Source of the DNA: Rhizobium sp. JAB6
GTDB taxonomy: Bacteria; Pseudomonadota; Alphaproteobacteria; Rhizobiales; Rhizobiaceae
NCBI RefSeq assembly: GCF_003024605.1
Contig: NZ_PYJQ01000007.1
Coordinates: 62,001 to 126,000 of the forward strand
Reading direction: 5' to 3'
Length of the DNA: 64,000 nucleotides
The notes beneath the pieces are model-generated. The model was not told where the DNA came from. It saw only the letters and a list, made by a program, of their open reading frames with translations, and made no database searches. Made by a program: the position numbers and the translations under genes. This document shows, piece after piece, positions 42,231 to 51,836 of this stretch (position 1 is the stretch's first letter; every line of letters starts with the position of its first letter).

Positions 42231-44510
42231 ATGGGAATGATGCAGGATGCGGTGTCGCCGGCGGCGAGCGACGAGGCGGTTGTCAAGGTGACGGACCGTC
42301 GTGCTTCCTTTGCCCTACCTGGTCTGATCCTGGCCGGCGGCGCGCTTTTGTGCGCCATCGCGACTTTGCTGATGCTTCTCGGACTGACGCCGGTCGCCCC
42401 GACATCATCGGTCGTCTTCACCTCCGTCGTCATCAACGGTCTTTTCGTGCTGGGGCTTATCGCTCTGATCGGCCGCGAAGTGGCGCGGCTGATGAAGGCA
42501 CGCAGCCGTGGACGCGCTGCGGCGCGGCTGCATATCCGCATCGTCGTTCTTTTCTCGATCGTCGCGATCACGCCCGCCATCCTCGTCGCCATCGTCGCCA
42601 GCCTGACGCTCAATGTCGGCCTCGACCGCTGGTTCGGCGTACGCACGCAGCAGATCATCAGTTCCTCGCAGAACGTCGCGCAAGCCTATCTGATGGAGAA
42701 TGCGAGCTATCTGCAGGGTCAGACCGTGTCGATGGCGAACGATCTGGAGCGCAACCGTACGCTCTTCAACCTCGATCGCACCGGTTTTGCCGATTTGATG
42801 ACCCGTCAGGCCCGCGGACGCGGCTTGCTCGGCGCATTTCTCGTGCGCCGCGACGGCAGCGCCATCGTCCAGGCCGAGATCAAGACCGAGCGTCCGCTGC
42901 CGGCCATTCCGAAGGATGCGCTCGATTCCTCGGCCAATGGACAGCCGACCCTCATCCCGCCTGGCGTGACCAATCTTGTCGGCGCGGTTATCAAGCTCGA
43001 TGAAATACCCGGCGCGTTCCTCTACACCGTGCGCGCGGTCGACCCACGCGTCATGAACGCCATGCGGATGGTGGAGGACAACACCGTCGAGTACAAGGCG
43101 ATGGAAGAAGGGCGCATGTCGCTCCAGATCGCCTTCGCCGTTCTCTATATCGGCTTTGCTCTCATCGTACTTCTGGCGGCGATCTGGACCGCGATCGCTA
43201 TTGCCGATCGTATCGTCAGGCCTATCCGCCTCCTCATCAGTGCTGCCGACAACGTTGCTTCGGGTAACATGAACGTGCTGGTGCCGGTACGCTCGGCCGA
43301 CGGCGACGTCGGCAGCCTGTCGCGCACCTTCAATAAGATGATCTCGGAAATTCGCACGCAGCGCGATGAAATCCTTGAAGCGAAGGACGAGGTCGATGAC
43401 CGGCGCCGCTTTATCGAAGCGGTGCTTTCGGGTGTGACGGCGGCCGTGATCGGCGTTGAGCATGATCGGCGCATCACCATCGTCAACACTTCGGCGGAAG
43501 ATCTGCTGACGCTCAAGAGTGACGAACTGATCGGCAAGAACCTTTCGGATATCGCGCCTGAAGTCGATCAGGTCGTCACCGAGGCGACGACCCGCCATCG
43601 CAGCGATTTCCGCAAACAGATCAGCCTCGTTCGCGGCGGTACAGTGCGTACGCTCAGCGTTCAGGTGACGCGTGAGGAATCGCGCGATGCCAATGAATCC
43701 TATGTCATCACCCTCGATGACATCACCGATCTTGTCATAGCGCAGCGTTCGACCGCCTGGGCGGATGTCGCCCGCCGCATTGCGCATGAGATCAAGAACC
43801 CGCTGACGCCCATTCAGCTGTCGGCCGAGCGTATCCGTCGCCGCTTCGGCAAGAACATCGCCGATGCCGACCGCCCGGTCTTCGACCAATGCACGGAGAC
43901 GATCATCCGGCAGGTGGGCGATATCGGCCGCATGGTCGACGAGTTCTCCTCCTTCGCCCGCATGCCGAAGCCGACCATGGAGCCGACCGACCTGCGCGAT
44001 ATTCTGCGCGATGCCGTGTTCCTGCGCGAAATGGGCAATACCCATGTCCAGTTCGAGCGCGAGCTGGGCGACGAACGGCTCGAGGGCATGTTCGATGCGC
44101 GAATGCTCGGCCAGGCCTTCGGCAATCTCATCAAGAATGCCGTCGAGGCGATCGAAGGGGTGCCGAGCGACCAGGCGCGGGAGCAGCCGAAGATTCTCGT
44201 GCGCTCGTCGCTCGATCCGGATCGGGATCGCTTCACCGTCGACGTCATCGATAACGGCCGCGGCCTGCCGGTGGAGAATCGGCACAGCATTCTCGAACCC
44301 TATATGACGATGCGCGAGAAGGGCACGGGCCTTGGCCTCGCCATTGTCAAGAAGATCATTGAAGACCATGGCGGGCAGATCGAACTCCACGACGCTCCCG
44401 CCGATTTCGACCAGGGCAGGGGGGCCATGATCCGCGTGCATCTGCCGCGCCGTGAGCAAGCCGCCGTCGCCCATACGAAAAATGACAAGGAAAGCGTCTA
44501 TGGCATCTGA
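42231..44510 (+). CDS. ntrY: Nitrogen regulation membrane sensor kinase NtrY
   Basis: About 759 residues. Two membrane helices near the N-terminus and another after it flank a periplasmic region, followed by a further helix near residue 300. HAMP (RIVRPIRLLISAADNVASGN), PAS, HisKA with [17 protein letters not shown], and an ATPase domain with MREKGTGLGLAIVKKIIEDH follow. It partners NtrX in sensing nitrogen or redox state. Starts at 42168, 42231, 42237 and 42240 are possible. I chose 42231 because GGAG is nearby. It overlaps ntrX by 11 bases. Confidence 0.93.
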   Translation: MGMMQDAVSPAASDEAVVKVTDRRASFALPGLILAGGALLCAIATLLMLLGLTPVAPTSSVVFTSVVINGLFVLGLIALIGREVARLMKARSRGRAAARLHIRIVVLFSIVAITPAILVAIVASLTLNVGLDRWFGVRTQQIISSSQNVAQAYLMENASYLQGQTVSMANDLERNRTLFNLDRTGFADLMTRQARGRGLLGAFLVRRDGSAIVQAEIKTERPLPAIPKDALDSSANGQPTLIPPGVTNLVGAVIKLDEIPGAFLYTVRAVDPRVMNAMRMVEDNTVEYKAMEEGRMSLQIAFAVLYIGFALIVLLAAIWTAIAIADRIVRPIRLLISAADNVASGNMNVLVPVRSADGDVGSLSRTFNKMISEIRTQRDEILEAKDEVDDRRRFIEAVLSGVTAAVIGVEHDRRITIVNTSAEDLLTLKSDELIGKNLSDIAPEVDQVVTEATTRHRSDFRKQISLVRGGTVRTLSVQVTREESRDANESYVITLDDITDLVIAQRSTAWADVARRIAHEIKNPLTPIQLSAERIRRRFGKNIADADRPVFDQCTETIIRQVGDIGRMVDEFSSFARMPKPTMEPTDLRDILRDAVFLREMGNTHVQFERELGDERLEGMFDARMLGQAFGNLIKNAVEAIEGVPSDQAREQPKILVRSSLDPDRDRFTVDVIDNGRGLPVENRHSILEPYMTMREKGTGLGLAIVKKIIEDHGGQIELHDAPADFDQGRGAMIRVHLPRREQAAVAHTKNDKESVYGI

Positions 44511-45864
44511 TATTCTCGTAGTCGACGACGAGGAAGACATTCGCGAAATCGTTTCGGGAATTCTTTCGGATGAGGGCCACGAAACCCGCACCGCGCATGA
44601 CAGCGACAGCGCGCTAGCGGCTATTTCCGATCGCGCGCCGCGTCTGATCTTCCTCGATATCTGGATGCAGGGCAGCAAGCTCGATGGGCTTGCGCTGCTC
44701 GATGAAATCAAGGCACGCCACCCGGATCTGCCCGTGGTGATGATCTCCGGTCACGGCAACATCGAGACGGCCGTCTCCGCCATCAAGCGCGGCGCCTTCG
44801 ATTTCATCGAAAAGCCGTTCAAGGCCGATCGCCTGATCCTGATCGCCGAGCGGGCGCTCGAAAATTCCAAGCTGAAGCGTGAAGTCTCCGAGCTGAAGCG
44901 CCGCACGGGCGATGCCGTTGAACTGATCGGCACGTCGGTTGCCGTTTCGCAGCTGCGCCAGACGATCGACAAGGTGGCGCCGACCAACAGCCGCATCATG
45001 ATCTTCGGCCCGTCTGGCTCCGGCAAGGAGCTCGTGGCTCGGATGATCCACAAGAAGTCGGCTCGCGCGAATGGTCCCTTCGTGGCCCTGAATGCCGCCA
45101 CCATCACGCCGGAGCGCATGGAAATCGCCCTGTTCGGCACCGAAGGCTCGCCGGGCCAGGCGCGCAAGATCGGCGCCCTGGAAGAAGCCCACCGCGGCAT
45201 CCTCTATCTTGATGAAGTCGGTGAAATGCCGCGCGAGACGCAGAACAAGATCCTGCGCGTCCTTGTCGACCAGCAGTTCGAGCGTGTCGGCGGCTCCAAG
45301 CGCGTCAAGGTGGATGTGCGCATCATCTCGTCCACAGCCTACAATCTCGAAAGCCGTATCGCCGAGAGCCTGTTCCGCGAGGATCTTTATCACCGTCTCG
45401 CAGTCGTGCCCGTCCGGGTGCCGGCTCTGGCCGAGCGCCGCGAAGATATTCCCTTCCTCGTCGATCAGCTGATGCGCCAGATTTCCGAGCAGGCGGGCAT
45501 CCGCCCACGCCGGATCGGCGATGATGCCATGGCGGTGCTGCAGGCGCACGACTGGCCGGGCAATATCCGCCAGTTGCGCAACAATATCGAACGGCTGATG
45601 ATTCTCGCGCGCTCCGATGGCGCGGAAACGCCGATCACCGCGGAAATGCTGCCGACCGACCTCGGCGACATGCTTCCAAAGGTTTCCGCCAAGAACGATT
45701 ACCACATCATGACGCTACCGCTGCGCGAAGCCCGCGAAATGTTCGAGCGCGATTATCTCATCGCCCAGATCAACCGCTTCGGCGGCAATATCTCGCGCAC
45801 GGCGGAATTTGTCGGCATGGAGCGCTCAGCGCTCCATCGCAAGCTGAAGTCTTTGGGCGTCTGA
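44500..45864 (+). CDS. ntrX: Response regulator NtrX
   Basis: 454 residues. Receiver Asp53 lies in LIFLDIWMQGSK, the AAA+ Walker A is GPSGSGKE, and the C-terminal Fis domain is NISRTAEFVGMERSALHRKL. The sigma-54 contact motif GAFTGA is absent: where NtrC has [12 protein letters not shown], this protein has LFGTEGSPGQARKIGA. It therefore may not activate sigma-54 transcription directly. ATG 44500 has AAGGA upstream and lies inside the ntrY end. The weak hairpin 45855-45874 overlaps the stop. Confidence 0.95.
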   Translation: MASDILVVDDEEDIREIVSGILSDEGHETRTAHDSDSALAAISDRAPRLIFLDIWMQGSKLDGLALLDEIKARHPDLPVVMISGHGNIETAVSAIKRGAFDFIEKPFKADRLILIAERALENSKLKREVSELKRRTGDAVELIGTSVAVSQLRQTIDKVAPTNSRIMIFGPSGSGKELVARMIHKKSARANGPFVALNAATITPERMEIALFGTEGSPGQARKIGALEEAHRGILYLDEVGEMPRETQNKILRVLVDQQFERVGGSKRVKVDVRIISSTAYNLESRIAESLFREDLYHRLAVVPVRVPALAERREDIPFLVDQLMRQISEQAGIRPRRIGDDAMAVLQAHDWPGNIRQLRNNIERLMILARSDGAETPITAEMLPTDLGDMLPKVSAKNDYHIMTLPLREAREMFERDYLIAQINRFGGNISRTAEFVGMERSALHRKLKSLGV

Positions 45865-45913
45865 CCGGACGCCCGGCGTTTCAAACATTGCAAGATTCGG
45901 ATCAGGGGCTTCC

Positions 45914-46777
45914 ATGCCGAGAATAGCTTATGTCAACGGCCGCTACGTCAAGCACAGCGACGCCATGGTGCATATCGAAGACCGCGGCTATCAATTCGCC
46001 GATGGCGTCTACGAGGTTTGCGAAGTTCGCCACGGCGTGATCGTCGATCTGACGCGCCATCTCGATCGCCTCAACCGCTCGCTGAACGAGCTGCGCATCG
46101 CCTGGCCGATGACGCGCCAGGCATTGGTGCTGGTGATTCGCGAGACCTTGCGCCGCAATCATGTCCGCAACGGCCTGTTCTACCTGCAGGTTACGCGCGG
46201 CGTCGCCCGCCGCGATCACGTCTTCCCGCCGGCCGGCACGCCATCCTCCATCGTCGTTACCGCCAAGAGTACCGATCAGTTGGTGATTGCCAAGAAGAAT
46301 GCCAATGGCATCAAGGCGATCACCGTCCGCGACAACCGCTGGGATCGCGTGGATATCAAGTCCGTTGGCTTGCTTCCGAACGCGATGGCCCGCCAGCAAG
46401 CCAAGGAGGCCGGCGCGCAAGAGGCGATCTATATCGATCACAACGGCATGGTGAAAGAAGGGGCCGCGACCAACGTCTGGATTGTCGATCACGACGGAAA
46501 TCTCGTCACCCGTCCCGCCGAGCACGGCATCCTTCGCGGCATCACCCGCACGACGCTGATGGACGTCGCAGCCAAGCTCGATGTGACGATTGTCGAGCGA
46601 TTCTTCTCGGTCGAGGAGATGATGCAGGCCCGCGAAGTCTTCATCACCGCTGCAACAAGTATCTGTTTTCCGGTCGTTTCTATCGACGGTGAGACCATTG
46701 CCAACGGTCATCCAGGCAGCATGTCACAGAAAATTCGCGAAGCCTTTTTCGACATTGCGGAAAAGACTGCGATTTGA
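45914..46777 (+). CDS. dat: D-amino-acid (class IV) aminotransferase
   Basis: 287 residues of PLP fold type IV. The PLP Lys149 lies in RVDIKSVGLLPN, and EAIYIDHNGMVKEGAATNVW and HGILRGITRTTLM are the signature region. It is annotated as D-alanine aminotransferase in relatives, but branched-chain and 4-amino-4-deoxychorismate enzymes share the fold, so the substrate is inferred. It lies 49 bases after ntrX and before hfq, the usual rhizobial order. Confidence 0.9.
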   Translation: MPRIAYVNGRYVKHSDAMVHIEDRGYQFADGVYEVCEVRHGVIVDLTRHLDRLNRSLNELRIAWPMTRQALVLVIRETLRRNHVRNGLFYLQVTRGVARRDHVFPPAGTPSSIVVTAKSTDQLVIAKKNANGIKAITVRDNRWDRVDIKSVGLLPNAMARQQAKEAGAQEAIYIDHNGMVKEGAATNVWIVDHDGNLVTRPAEHGILRGITRTTLMDVAAKLDVTIVERFFSVEEMMQAREVFITAATSICFPVVSIDGETIANGHPGSMSQKIREAFFDIAEKTAI

Positions 46778-46884
46778 TACCAACATTCGCTGGGTGGAGA
46801 GAGCGAGGGTATCTCCGGTCCGGGACCTCTGTATATCATGACATTTAACCGGCTCAGGTCGGCAAAAAAGAAAGAAGCGGCGCG

Positions 46885-47127
46885 ATGGCGGAACGTTCTC
46901 AGAACTTGCAGGACTTGTTTCTCAATACTGTTCGCAAGCAAAAGATTTCACTCACAATTTTCTTGATTAACGGCGTGAAGCTCACAGGGGTCGTAACCTC
47001 CTTTGACAATTTCTGTGTCCTGCTCCGCCGCGATGGCCACTCGCAGCTCGTCTACAAGCATGCGATCTCGACGATCATGCCGGGTCAGCCGATGCAGATG
47101 TTCGAGAGCGAAGAAGCCGCATCCTAA
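46885..47127 (+). CDS. hfq: RNA chaperone Hfq
   Basis: 80 residues. The Sm1 motif is [20 protein letters not shown] with LINGVKL following, and Sm2 is [13 protein letters not shown]. It forms a hexameric ring that pairs small RNAs with mRNAs; in rhizobia it is also needed for nitrogen fixation gene control. AAAGAAAG precedes the ATG. The 107-base gap after dat likely holds its promoter. hflX follows. Confidence 0.98.
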
Positions 47128-47205
47128 CTGGGACTTGCCGTTATCACGACACGCGATACCAAAAATGATTCCCTCATCCCGGAGACCGTAAAACACCGGG
47201 ATGAT

Positions 47206-48540
47206 ATGCGCGCCGTTGTCGTCGTGCCTGTGCTGAAACAGGCACGCTCCGCGCGCTCCGCTCAAGCCGACAGTGCCATCTCCGTTTCGCGCCCGCCTGA
47301 AAGCCGGCTGGAAGAGGCCAAGGGGCTTGCGCTCGCCATCGACCTCGATGTCGTCAACGGCTCTATCGTTCCCATCAACGACCCGCGGCCGGCAACCCTG
47401 CTCGGAACCGGTAAAATCGAGGAAATCCTTGCGCTGCTCGACGAGTTCAACGCCGGGCTTGTCATCGTAGATCATCCGCTGACGCCGGTACAGCAGCGCA
47501 ATCTCGAGAAGGCCTGGAACGCCAAGGTCATCGACCGTACCGGCCTCATTCTCGAAATCTTCGGCCGCCGCGCCTCCACCAAGGAAGGCACGCTGCAGGT
47601 AGAGCTTGCGCATCTGAACTATCAGAAGGGCCGGCTGGTTCGAAGCTGGACCCATCTTGAGCGCCAGCGCGGCGGTGCCGGCTTCATGGGCGGCCCGGGT
47701 GAAACCCAGATCGAAGCCGACCGCCGTATGCTGCAGGAGCGGATCATCCGGCTCGAGCGGGAGCTGGAGCAGGTGGTCCGCACCCGCCAGCTTCATCGCG
47801 CCAAGCGCAAGAAGGTGCCGCATCCGATCGTGGCTCTGGTCGGCTATACCAATGCCGGCAAGTCGACGCTCTTCAACCGCATCACCGGCGCCGGCGTGCT
47901 GGCGGAAGACATGCTGTTTGCGACGCTCGATCCGACGTTGCGCCGCATGAAGCTGCCGCATGGCCGTACCGTTATCCTCTCCGATACCGTCGGTTTTATC
48001 TCGGACCTTCCGACTCACCTGGTGGCCGCGTTTCGCGCGACGCTGGAAGAGGTCTTGGAAGCCGACCTGATCCTGCATGTCCGCGATCTCTCCGATGATG
48101 ACAATCAGGCCCAGAGCGCAGATGTCATGCGCATTCTCGGCGATCTCGGCATTGGCGAGGCCGAAGGCGCCGAGCGCATTCTCGAGGTCTGGAACAAGAT
48201 CGACCGTTTGGAACCGGAGGCCCATGACGCCATCGTGCAGAAGGCGTCGACCGCTGAAAACGTCATTGCCGTTTCAGCGATAACAGGCGAGGGCGTCGAT
48301 CGTCTGATGGATGAAATCAGCCGGCGCCTCTCCGGCGTGTTGACGGAAACAACGATCACCTTGCCCGTCGAAAAGCTGGCGCTGCTGCCCTGGCTCTACG
48401 ACCACGCTATCGTCGACAACCGCAAAGACAATGAAGACGGCACGGTGACGCTCGACGTCCGTCTGACAGAAACCGAAGCGGCCGAACTGGAGCGTCGTAT
48501 GGGCAACGGCCCGAAGCCGCAGCGCGAAGACTGGGAATAG
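47206..48540 (+). CDS. hflX: Ribosome-associated GTPase HflX
   Basis: 444 residues. The HflX N-terminal domain ends with GRRASTKEGTLQVELAHLNY and GGAGFMGGPGETQIEADRR. The G domain has G1 GYTNAGKS, G3 DTVGF and G4 NKID. It splits stalled ribosomes. ATG 47206 has only a weak ribosome site. The same frame stays open without ATG, GTG or TTG back to the hfq stop, and the 26 upstream codons look protein-like (DTKNDSLIPETVKHRDD), so the true start is unclear. Confidence 0.92.
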   Translation: MRAVVVVPVLKQARSARSAQADSAISVSRPPESRLEEAKGLALAIDLDVVNGSIVPINDPRPATLLGTGKIEEILALLDEFNAGLVIVDHPLTPVQQRNLEKAWNAKVIDRTGLILEIFGRRASTKEGTLQVELAHLNYQKGRLVRSWTHLERQRGGAGFMGGPGETQIEADRRMLQERIIRLERELEQVVRTRQLHRAKRKKVPHPIVALVGYTNAGKSTLFNRITGAGVLAEDMLFATLDPTLRRMKLPHGRTVILSDTVGFISDLPTHLVAAFRATLEEVLEADLILHVRDLSDDDNQAQSADVMRILGDLGIGEAEGAERILEVWNKIDRLEPEAHDAIVQKASTAENVIAVSAITGEGVDRLMDEISRRLSGVLTETTITLPVEKLALLPWLYDHAIVDNRKDNEDGTVTLDVRLTETEAAELERRMGNGPKPQREDWE

Positions 48541-48549
48541 GCGGCGTTC

Positions 48550-48596
48550 CGCATGTCGCGCAAAAGTGTGCAGCGGTTTTGCAGCACCGACATGCG
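48550..48596. repeat. Dispersed palindromic repeat, variant copy
   Basis: CGCATGTCG (48550-48558) pairs with CGACATGCG (48588-48596), and inside it GCAAAA (48560-48565) with TTTTGC (48577-48582). The core AAAAGTGTGCAGCGGTTTT resembles that of the copies at 6479 and 9742, while the flanks differ. It lies between the convergent hflX and mazG genes and could act as a terminator-like hairpin. Confidence 0.75.
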
Positions 48597-48646
48597 AAAG
48601 ACCAGAGCCTGAGGTGCGAGAAGCGAATCCTAGATCACGGCGCGCT

Positions 48647-49495
48647 TCAGGCCGTTTTTACACCGGCAAGCTGCCGCTCGATGGCTTTGGCCGCCTGCCA
48701 AATCTCTTCCATCCGCTCCAGCGAGGCGCCTTCCAGCGTCTCGCCTTCAGCCTCGAGCGTTGTTTCGATGTGATGGAAACGGCGGCGGAACTTGGTGTTC
48801 GTGCCGCGCAGCGCCTGCTCGGGATCGGCGTTCACGTGCCGGCCGATGTTGACGACAGCAAAGATCAGGTCCCCAAGCTCGTCGCTGACCTTGGCCTTGT
48901 CGCCGCTTACAAGCGCTGCCCGCAATTCACCGATCTCCTCCTCGATCTTGTCGAGGATCGGCTCCGGCGTCGACCAATCGAAGCCCACCTTGGCGGCGCA
49001 CTCCTGCAGTTTCAAGGCTTCGGTCAGGGCAGGGAAGGTGCGTTGTACAGAGCCCAGGAAGCCGCCCTTGAAATCTTCCGTGATACCGCTCTTGGCGCGG
49101 CGCTCGGCGCGTTCCCGCTTCTCCTCGGCCTTGATCCGGTCCCACTGCAGCGTCACCGCATCCTCGGTCTTGGCATCGGAGACGGCAAAGACATGCGGAT
49201 GGCGGCGGATCATCTTGCGGGTAATAGCATGCACGACATCGCCGAAGGAAAATGCGCCAGCCTCCTCGGCGATCCGGGCGTGGAAGACGACCTGCAGCAG
49301 GAGATCGCCGAGCTCGTCGCAGAGATCGTCATTGTCCTTGCGCTCGATCGCATCCGCGACCTCATAGGCTTCTTCGATCGTGTAAGGCTTGATGGTCTCG
49401 AAGGTCTGGACGATGTCCCAAGGGCAACCGCTCTCTGGGTTCCGGAGCGCCGCCATGATGTCGATCAGACGGGAAATGTCTCGCGATGCTTCCAT
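48647..49495 (-). CDS. mazG: Nucleoside triphosphate pyrophosphohydrolase MazG
   Basis: 282 residues with two MazG domains. The first has PWDIVQTFETIKPYTIEEAY and DDLCDELGDLLLQVVFHARI (EExxE and ExxD metal motifs). The second has KIEEEIGELRAALVSGD and SDELGDLIFAVVNIGRH. It hydrolyses NTPs and dNTPs, including damaged ones, to monophosphates. Convergent with hflX. The deaminase gene lies 22 bases upstream. Confidence 0.95.
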   Translation of the reverse strand: MEASRDISRLIDIMAALRNPESGCPWDIVQTFETIKPYTIEEAYEVADAIERKDNDDLCDELGDLLLQVVFHARIAEEAGAFSFGDVVHAITRKMIRRHPHVFAVSDAKTEDAVTLQWDRIKAEEKRERAERRAKSGITEDFKGGFLGSVQRTFPALTEALKLQECAAKVGFDWSTPEPILDKIEEEIGELRAALVSGDKAKVSDELGDLIFAVVNIGRHVNADPEQALRGTNTKFRRRFHHIETTLEAEGETLEGASLERMEEIWQAAKAIERQLAGVKTA

Positions 49496-49517
49496 CGTTG
49501 CCTCAAATTTTGCTCTG

Positions 49518-50105
49518 TCAGTTCAAAGGAATGTCGTTGCCGCTCTTCGACGCCTGGTAATTCTCGGAGAGACCGGCATAGGCTTGCTTTATGCGCGCCG
49601 TCTGGTCCTTCAGCTCGGCCTTACGCGGATCGGCTTCCGTCTCCACAAGGTCGGAAATGGCAAAGCTGTTCCAGAATGCGTTTTGGCGGCGATAGCCACC
49701 CGGCTCCAGGCCAAAAACTTCTTTCAGGATCTTGAGGTCGTGCGGGATCGCAAAGGCATCCCGGGAGTCCTCGTGGCTGAAAAAATAATAGAAATTGTCG
49801 AAGCCGGCCCAGGTGATCGCCGACATGCACATGGTGCAGGGCTCATGGGTGGACAGGAAGATGAGATCCTTGGTCGCGGGCTTTTCGCCGAGTTCGTAGA
49901 AGCGCTTGAGGGTGTGAACCTCGCCATGCCAGAGCGGGTTTTCCAATTCATTGTTGGTTTCCGCAATGACGAGCGAGAGATCGGACTTGCGCAGGATGGC
50001 CGCTCCGAAGACCTTATTGCCGGCGGCTACGCCCTTGCGGGTCAGAGGCAGGATATCGTTCTCGACAACGTCGAGAAGTCGGGCTGCAATGCTGTTGTAG
50101 GCCAA
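49518..50105 (-). CDS. Nucleoside/deoxycytidylate-type zinc deaminase
   Basis: 195 residues of the cytidine deaminase fold. Zinc ligands are His60 (HGE, with the proton-transferring Glu62), Cys90 and Cys93 (STHEPCTMCMSAITW). It is longer than TadA/guanine deaminase proteins, with extra helices at both ends, so the substrate is not clear. The gap to the divergent cysG gene (288 bases) is AT-rich around 50220-50260 and carries promoters but no gene. Confidence 0.85.
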   Translation of the reverse strand: MAYNSIAARLLDVVENDILPLTRKGVAAGNKVFGAAILRKSDLSLVIAETNNELENPLWHGEVHTLKRFYELGEKPATKDLIFLSTHEPCTMCMSAITWAGFDNFYYFFSHEDSRDAFAIPHDLKILKEVFGLEPGGYRRQNAFWNSFAISDLVETEADPRKAELKDQTARIKQAYAGLSENYQASKSGNDIPLN

Positions 50106-50393
50106 GGATCTCTCCGGGTTTTGTTGCTAGTCTATCGGCATTGCCCGAGCGGCGGAATGCGCAAATGACGTATGGACCGTGTTTGTCACAGGCAATAAAA
50201 TCACTGCAGGCGTCAGTCAATGATAAAAGTCTATAGATTTCCTATATTTATCTCGATCTGCTCGCCTGGTGAGTTTTGCTCAAATCCTTGGCATGTCGAG
50301 CAAAAGAATACGCGCATGCATGGGCATTAGAATTTCTGTTTCTTCAATCTCTTGCCCGCAAAGGCGATATTCGCCAAATCTCGAAGTGGAACC

Positions 50394-51833
50394 ATGATGT
50401 ATCCCAGGACTGAACAGCTTTCGGTGTTTCCCGCTTTCTTCCGCGTGGAAGGAAGGGTGGCGGCTGTCTTCGGCAATGGCGACGAAGCCTTTGCCAAGGC
50501 ACGGCTGCTCATGAACACGCAGGTCCGGATCGTCGCTTATGCACCGGCGCCTGAAGCCGATTATCACGCCTTCCTAATCGCCAATCGCATCGAAACCGCA
50601 CGCGGCGATTTCTCGCCCGACCAGGTCAAGGGTGCCACGCTCGTTTTCGCTGCCACCGGCGACGCTGAGGCCGATCGCGCGATCGTCGATGCGGCTCGAG
50701 CCGAGAAAATTCCGGTAAATGCCGTCGACCAGCCTGAATATTGTGATTTCTATACGCCTGCGCTGGTCAATCGTGCGCCCGTTGCTGTCGCCATCGGCAC
50801 CGAGGGTGCAGGCCCGGTGCTGGCGCAGATGATCCGCGCTCAGATCGACCAGATGCTGTCGCCGTCGCTTGGCAAGCTGGCAGAGCTCGCGACGCGCTTC
50901 CGCAAGCCGGTTGAGCGCTTTGTGCCGCGTGGCGTTGCCCGCCGCATCTTCTGGCGGCAGTTCTTTTCGGGGCCTGTCGCCGATGCCATCAATGCCGGCC
51001 ATGTCGCACAGGCGGAGCAGGCGGCCGATGAGCTGCTGCAGTCGTCGCGTGAGGTCGAGGGCCGCGTCTGGCTGGTCGGTGCCGGCCCCGGCGCCGAAGA
51101 TCTGCTGACGCTGCGTGCGCAGCGCGTGATGATGGAAGCCGATGTCATCGTCTATGATGCGCTGGTACCGCAGGCGATCGTGGATATGGGCCGCCGCGAC
51201 GCCGAACGCCTGTCGGTGGGCAAGCGCAAGGGCTGCCACAGCAAGTCGCAGGAAGAAATCAACGATCTGCTGGTGCAGCTCGGCCGCGAAGGCAAGCGTG
51301 TGGTGCGGCTGAAGTCCGGCGATCCGCTGGTTTACGGCCGCGCCGGCGAGGAGATGGCGGCTTTGCGCGCGGCCGGCATCGGCTATGAGATCGTTCCCGG
51401 CATCACGTCGGCTTTCGCCGCTGCTGCCGATTTCGAGCTGCCGCTGACGCTGCGCGGCGTCGCCTCGTCGCTGGTCTTCACAACGGGCCACGATCTCACG
51501 GGCGATGTGCTGCCCGACTGGGCGAGTTTGGCCGTATCCGGCGCCACGATTGCCGTGTATATGGGACGCACGGTTGCCGCTTCCGTTGCCGGCCGCCTGA
51601 TGCAGGCCGGCCTGCCGCCCGAGACGACCGTTGCCATCATCGAGAATGCCAGCCGGCGCGATCGTCGCCTGATGCACGGTATTCTGCGGGATCTGCCCGA
51701 TCTCGAGCACCGCGACGAGTTGAACGGGCCGGTCATGGTCATTATCGGCGATGCCGTCGCCGGTGCGAATTTTGAGCAATCCGAGCCGCTGGTCCGCCGC
51801 GAGACCGCTGCTCAAGACTATGCAAGGAACTGA
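50394..51833 (+). CDS. cysG: Siroheme synthase CysG (multifunctional)
   Basis: About 479 residues. The N-terminal precorrin-2 dehydrogenase/ferrochelatase domain starts LSVFPAFFRVEGRVAAVFGN. The C-terminal uroporphyrinogen methyltransferase domain has GRVWLVGAGPGAEDLLTLRA, VVRLKSGDPLVYGRAGEE and GYEIVPGITSAFAAAA. It makes siroheme, the cofactor of the sulfite/nitrite reductase encoded two genes downstream. Start at 50394 (a second ATG at 50397); the open frame begins at 50352. First gene of the sulfur operon. Confidence 0.96.
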   Translation: MMYPRTEQLSVFPAFFRVEGRVAAVFGNGDEAFAKARLLMNTQVRIVAYAPAPEADYHAFLIANRIETARGDFSPDQVKGATLVFAATGDAEADRAIVDAARAEKIPVNAVDQPEYCDFYTPALVNRAPVAVAIGTEGAGPVLAQMIRAQIDQMLSPSLGKLAELATRFRKPVERFVPRGVARRIFWRQFFSGPVADAINAGHVAQAEQAADELLQSSREVEGRVWLVGAGPGAEDLLTLRAQRVMMEADVIVYDALVPQAIVDMGRRDAERLSVGKRKGCHSKSQEEINDLLVQLGREGKRVVRLKSGDPLVYGRAGEEMAALRAAGIGYEIVPGITSAFAAAADFELPLTLRGVASSLVFTTGHDLTGDVLPDWASLAVSGATIAVYMGRTVAASVAGRLMQAGLPPETTVAIIENASRRDRRLMHGILRDLPDLEHRDELNGPVMVIIGDAVAGANFEQSEPLVRRETAAQDYARN

Positions 51834-51836
51834 TTT

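Noticed and set aside
42405..44711. 768-codon open frame antisense to ntrY
   Set aside because: Shadow frame from GC-rich codon use; composition is rich in Asp, Arg and His without a domain.
45855..45874. Hairpin at the ntrX stop as a terminator
   Set aside because: A 7-base stem without a T-run; too weak to call.
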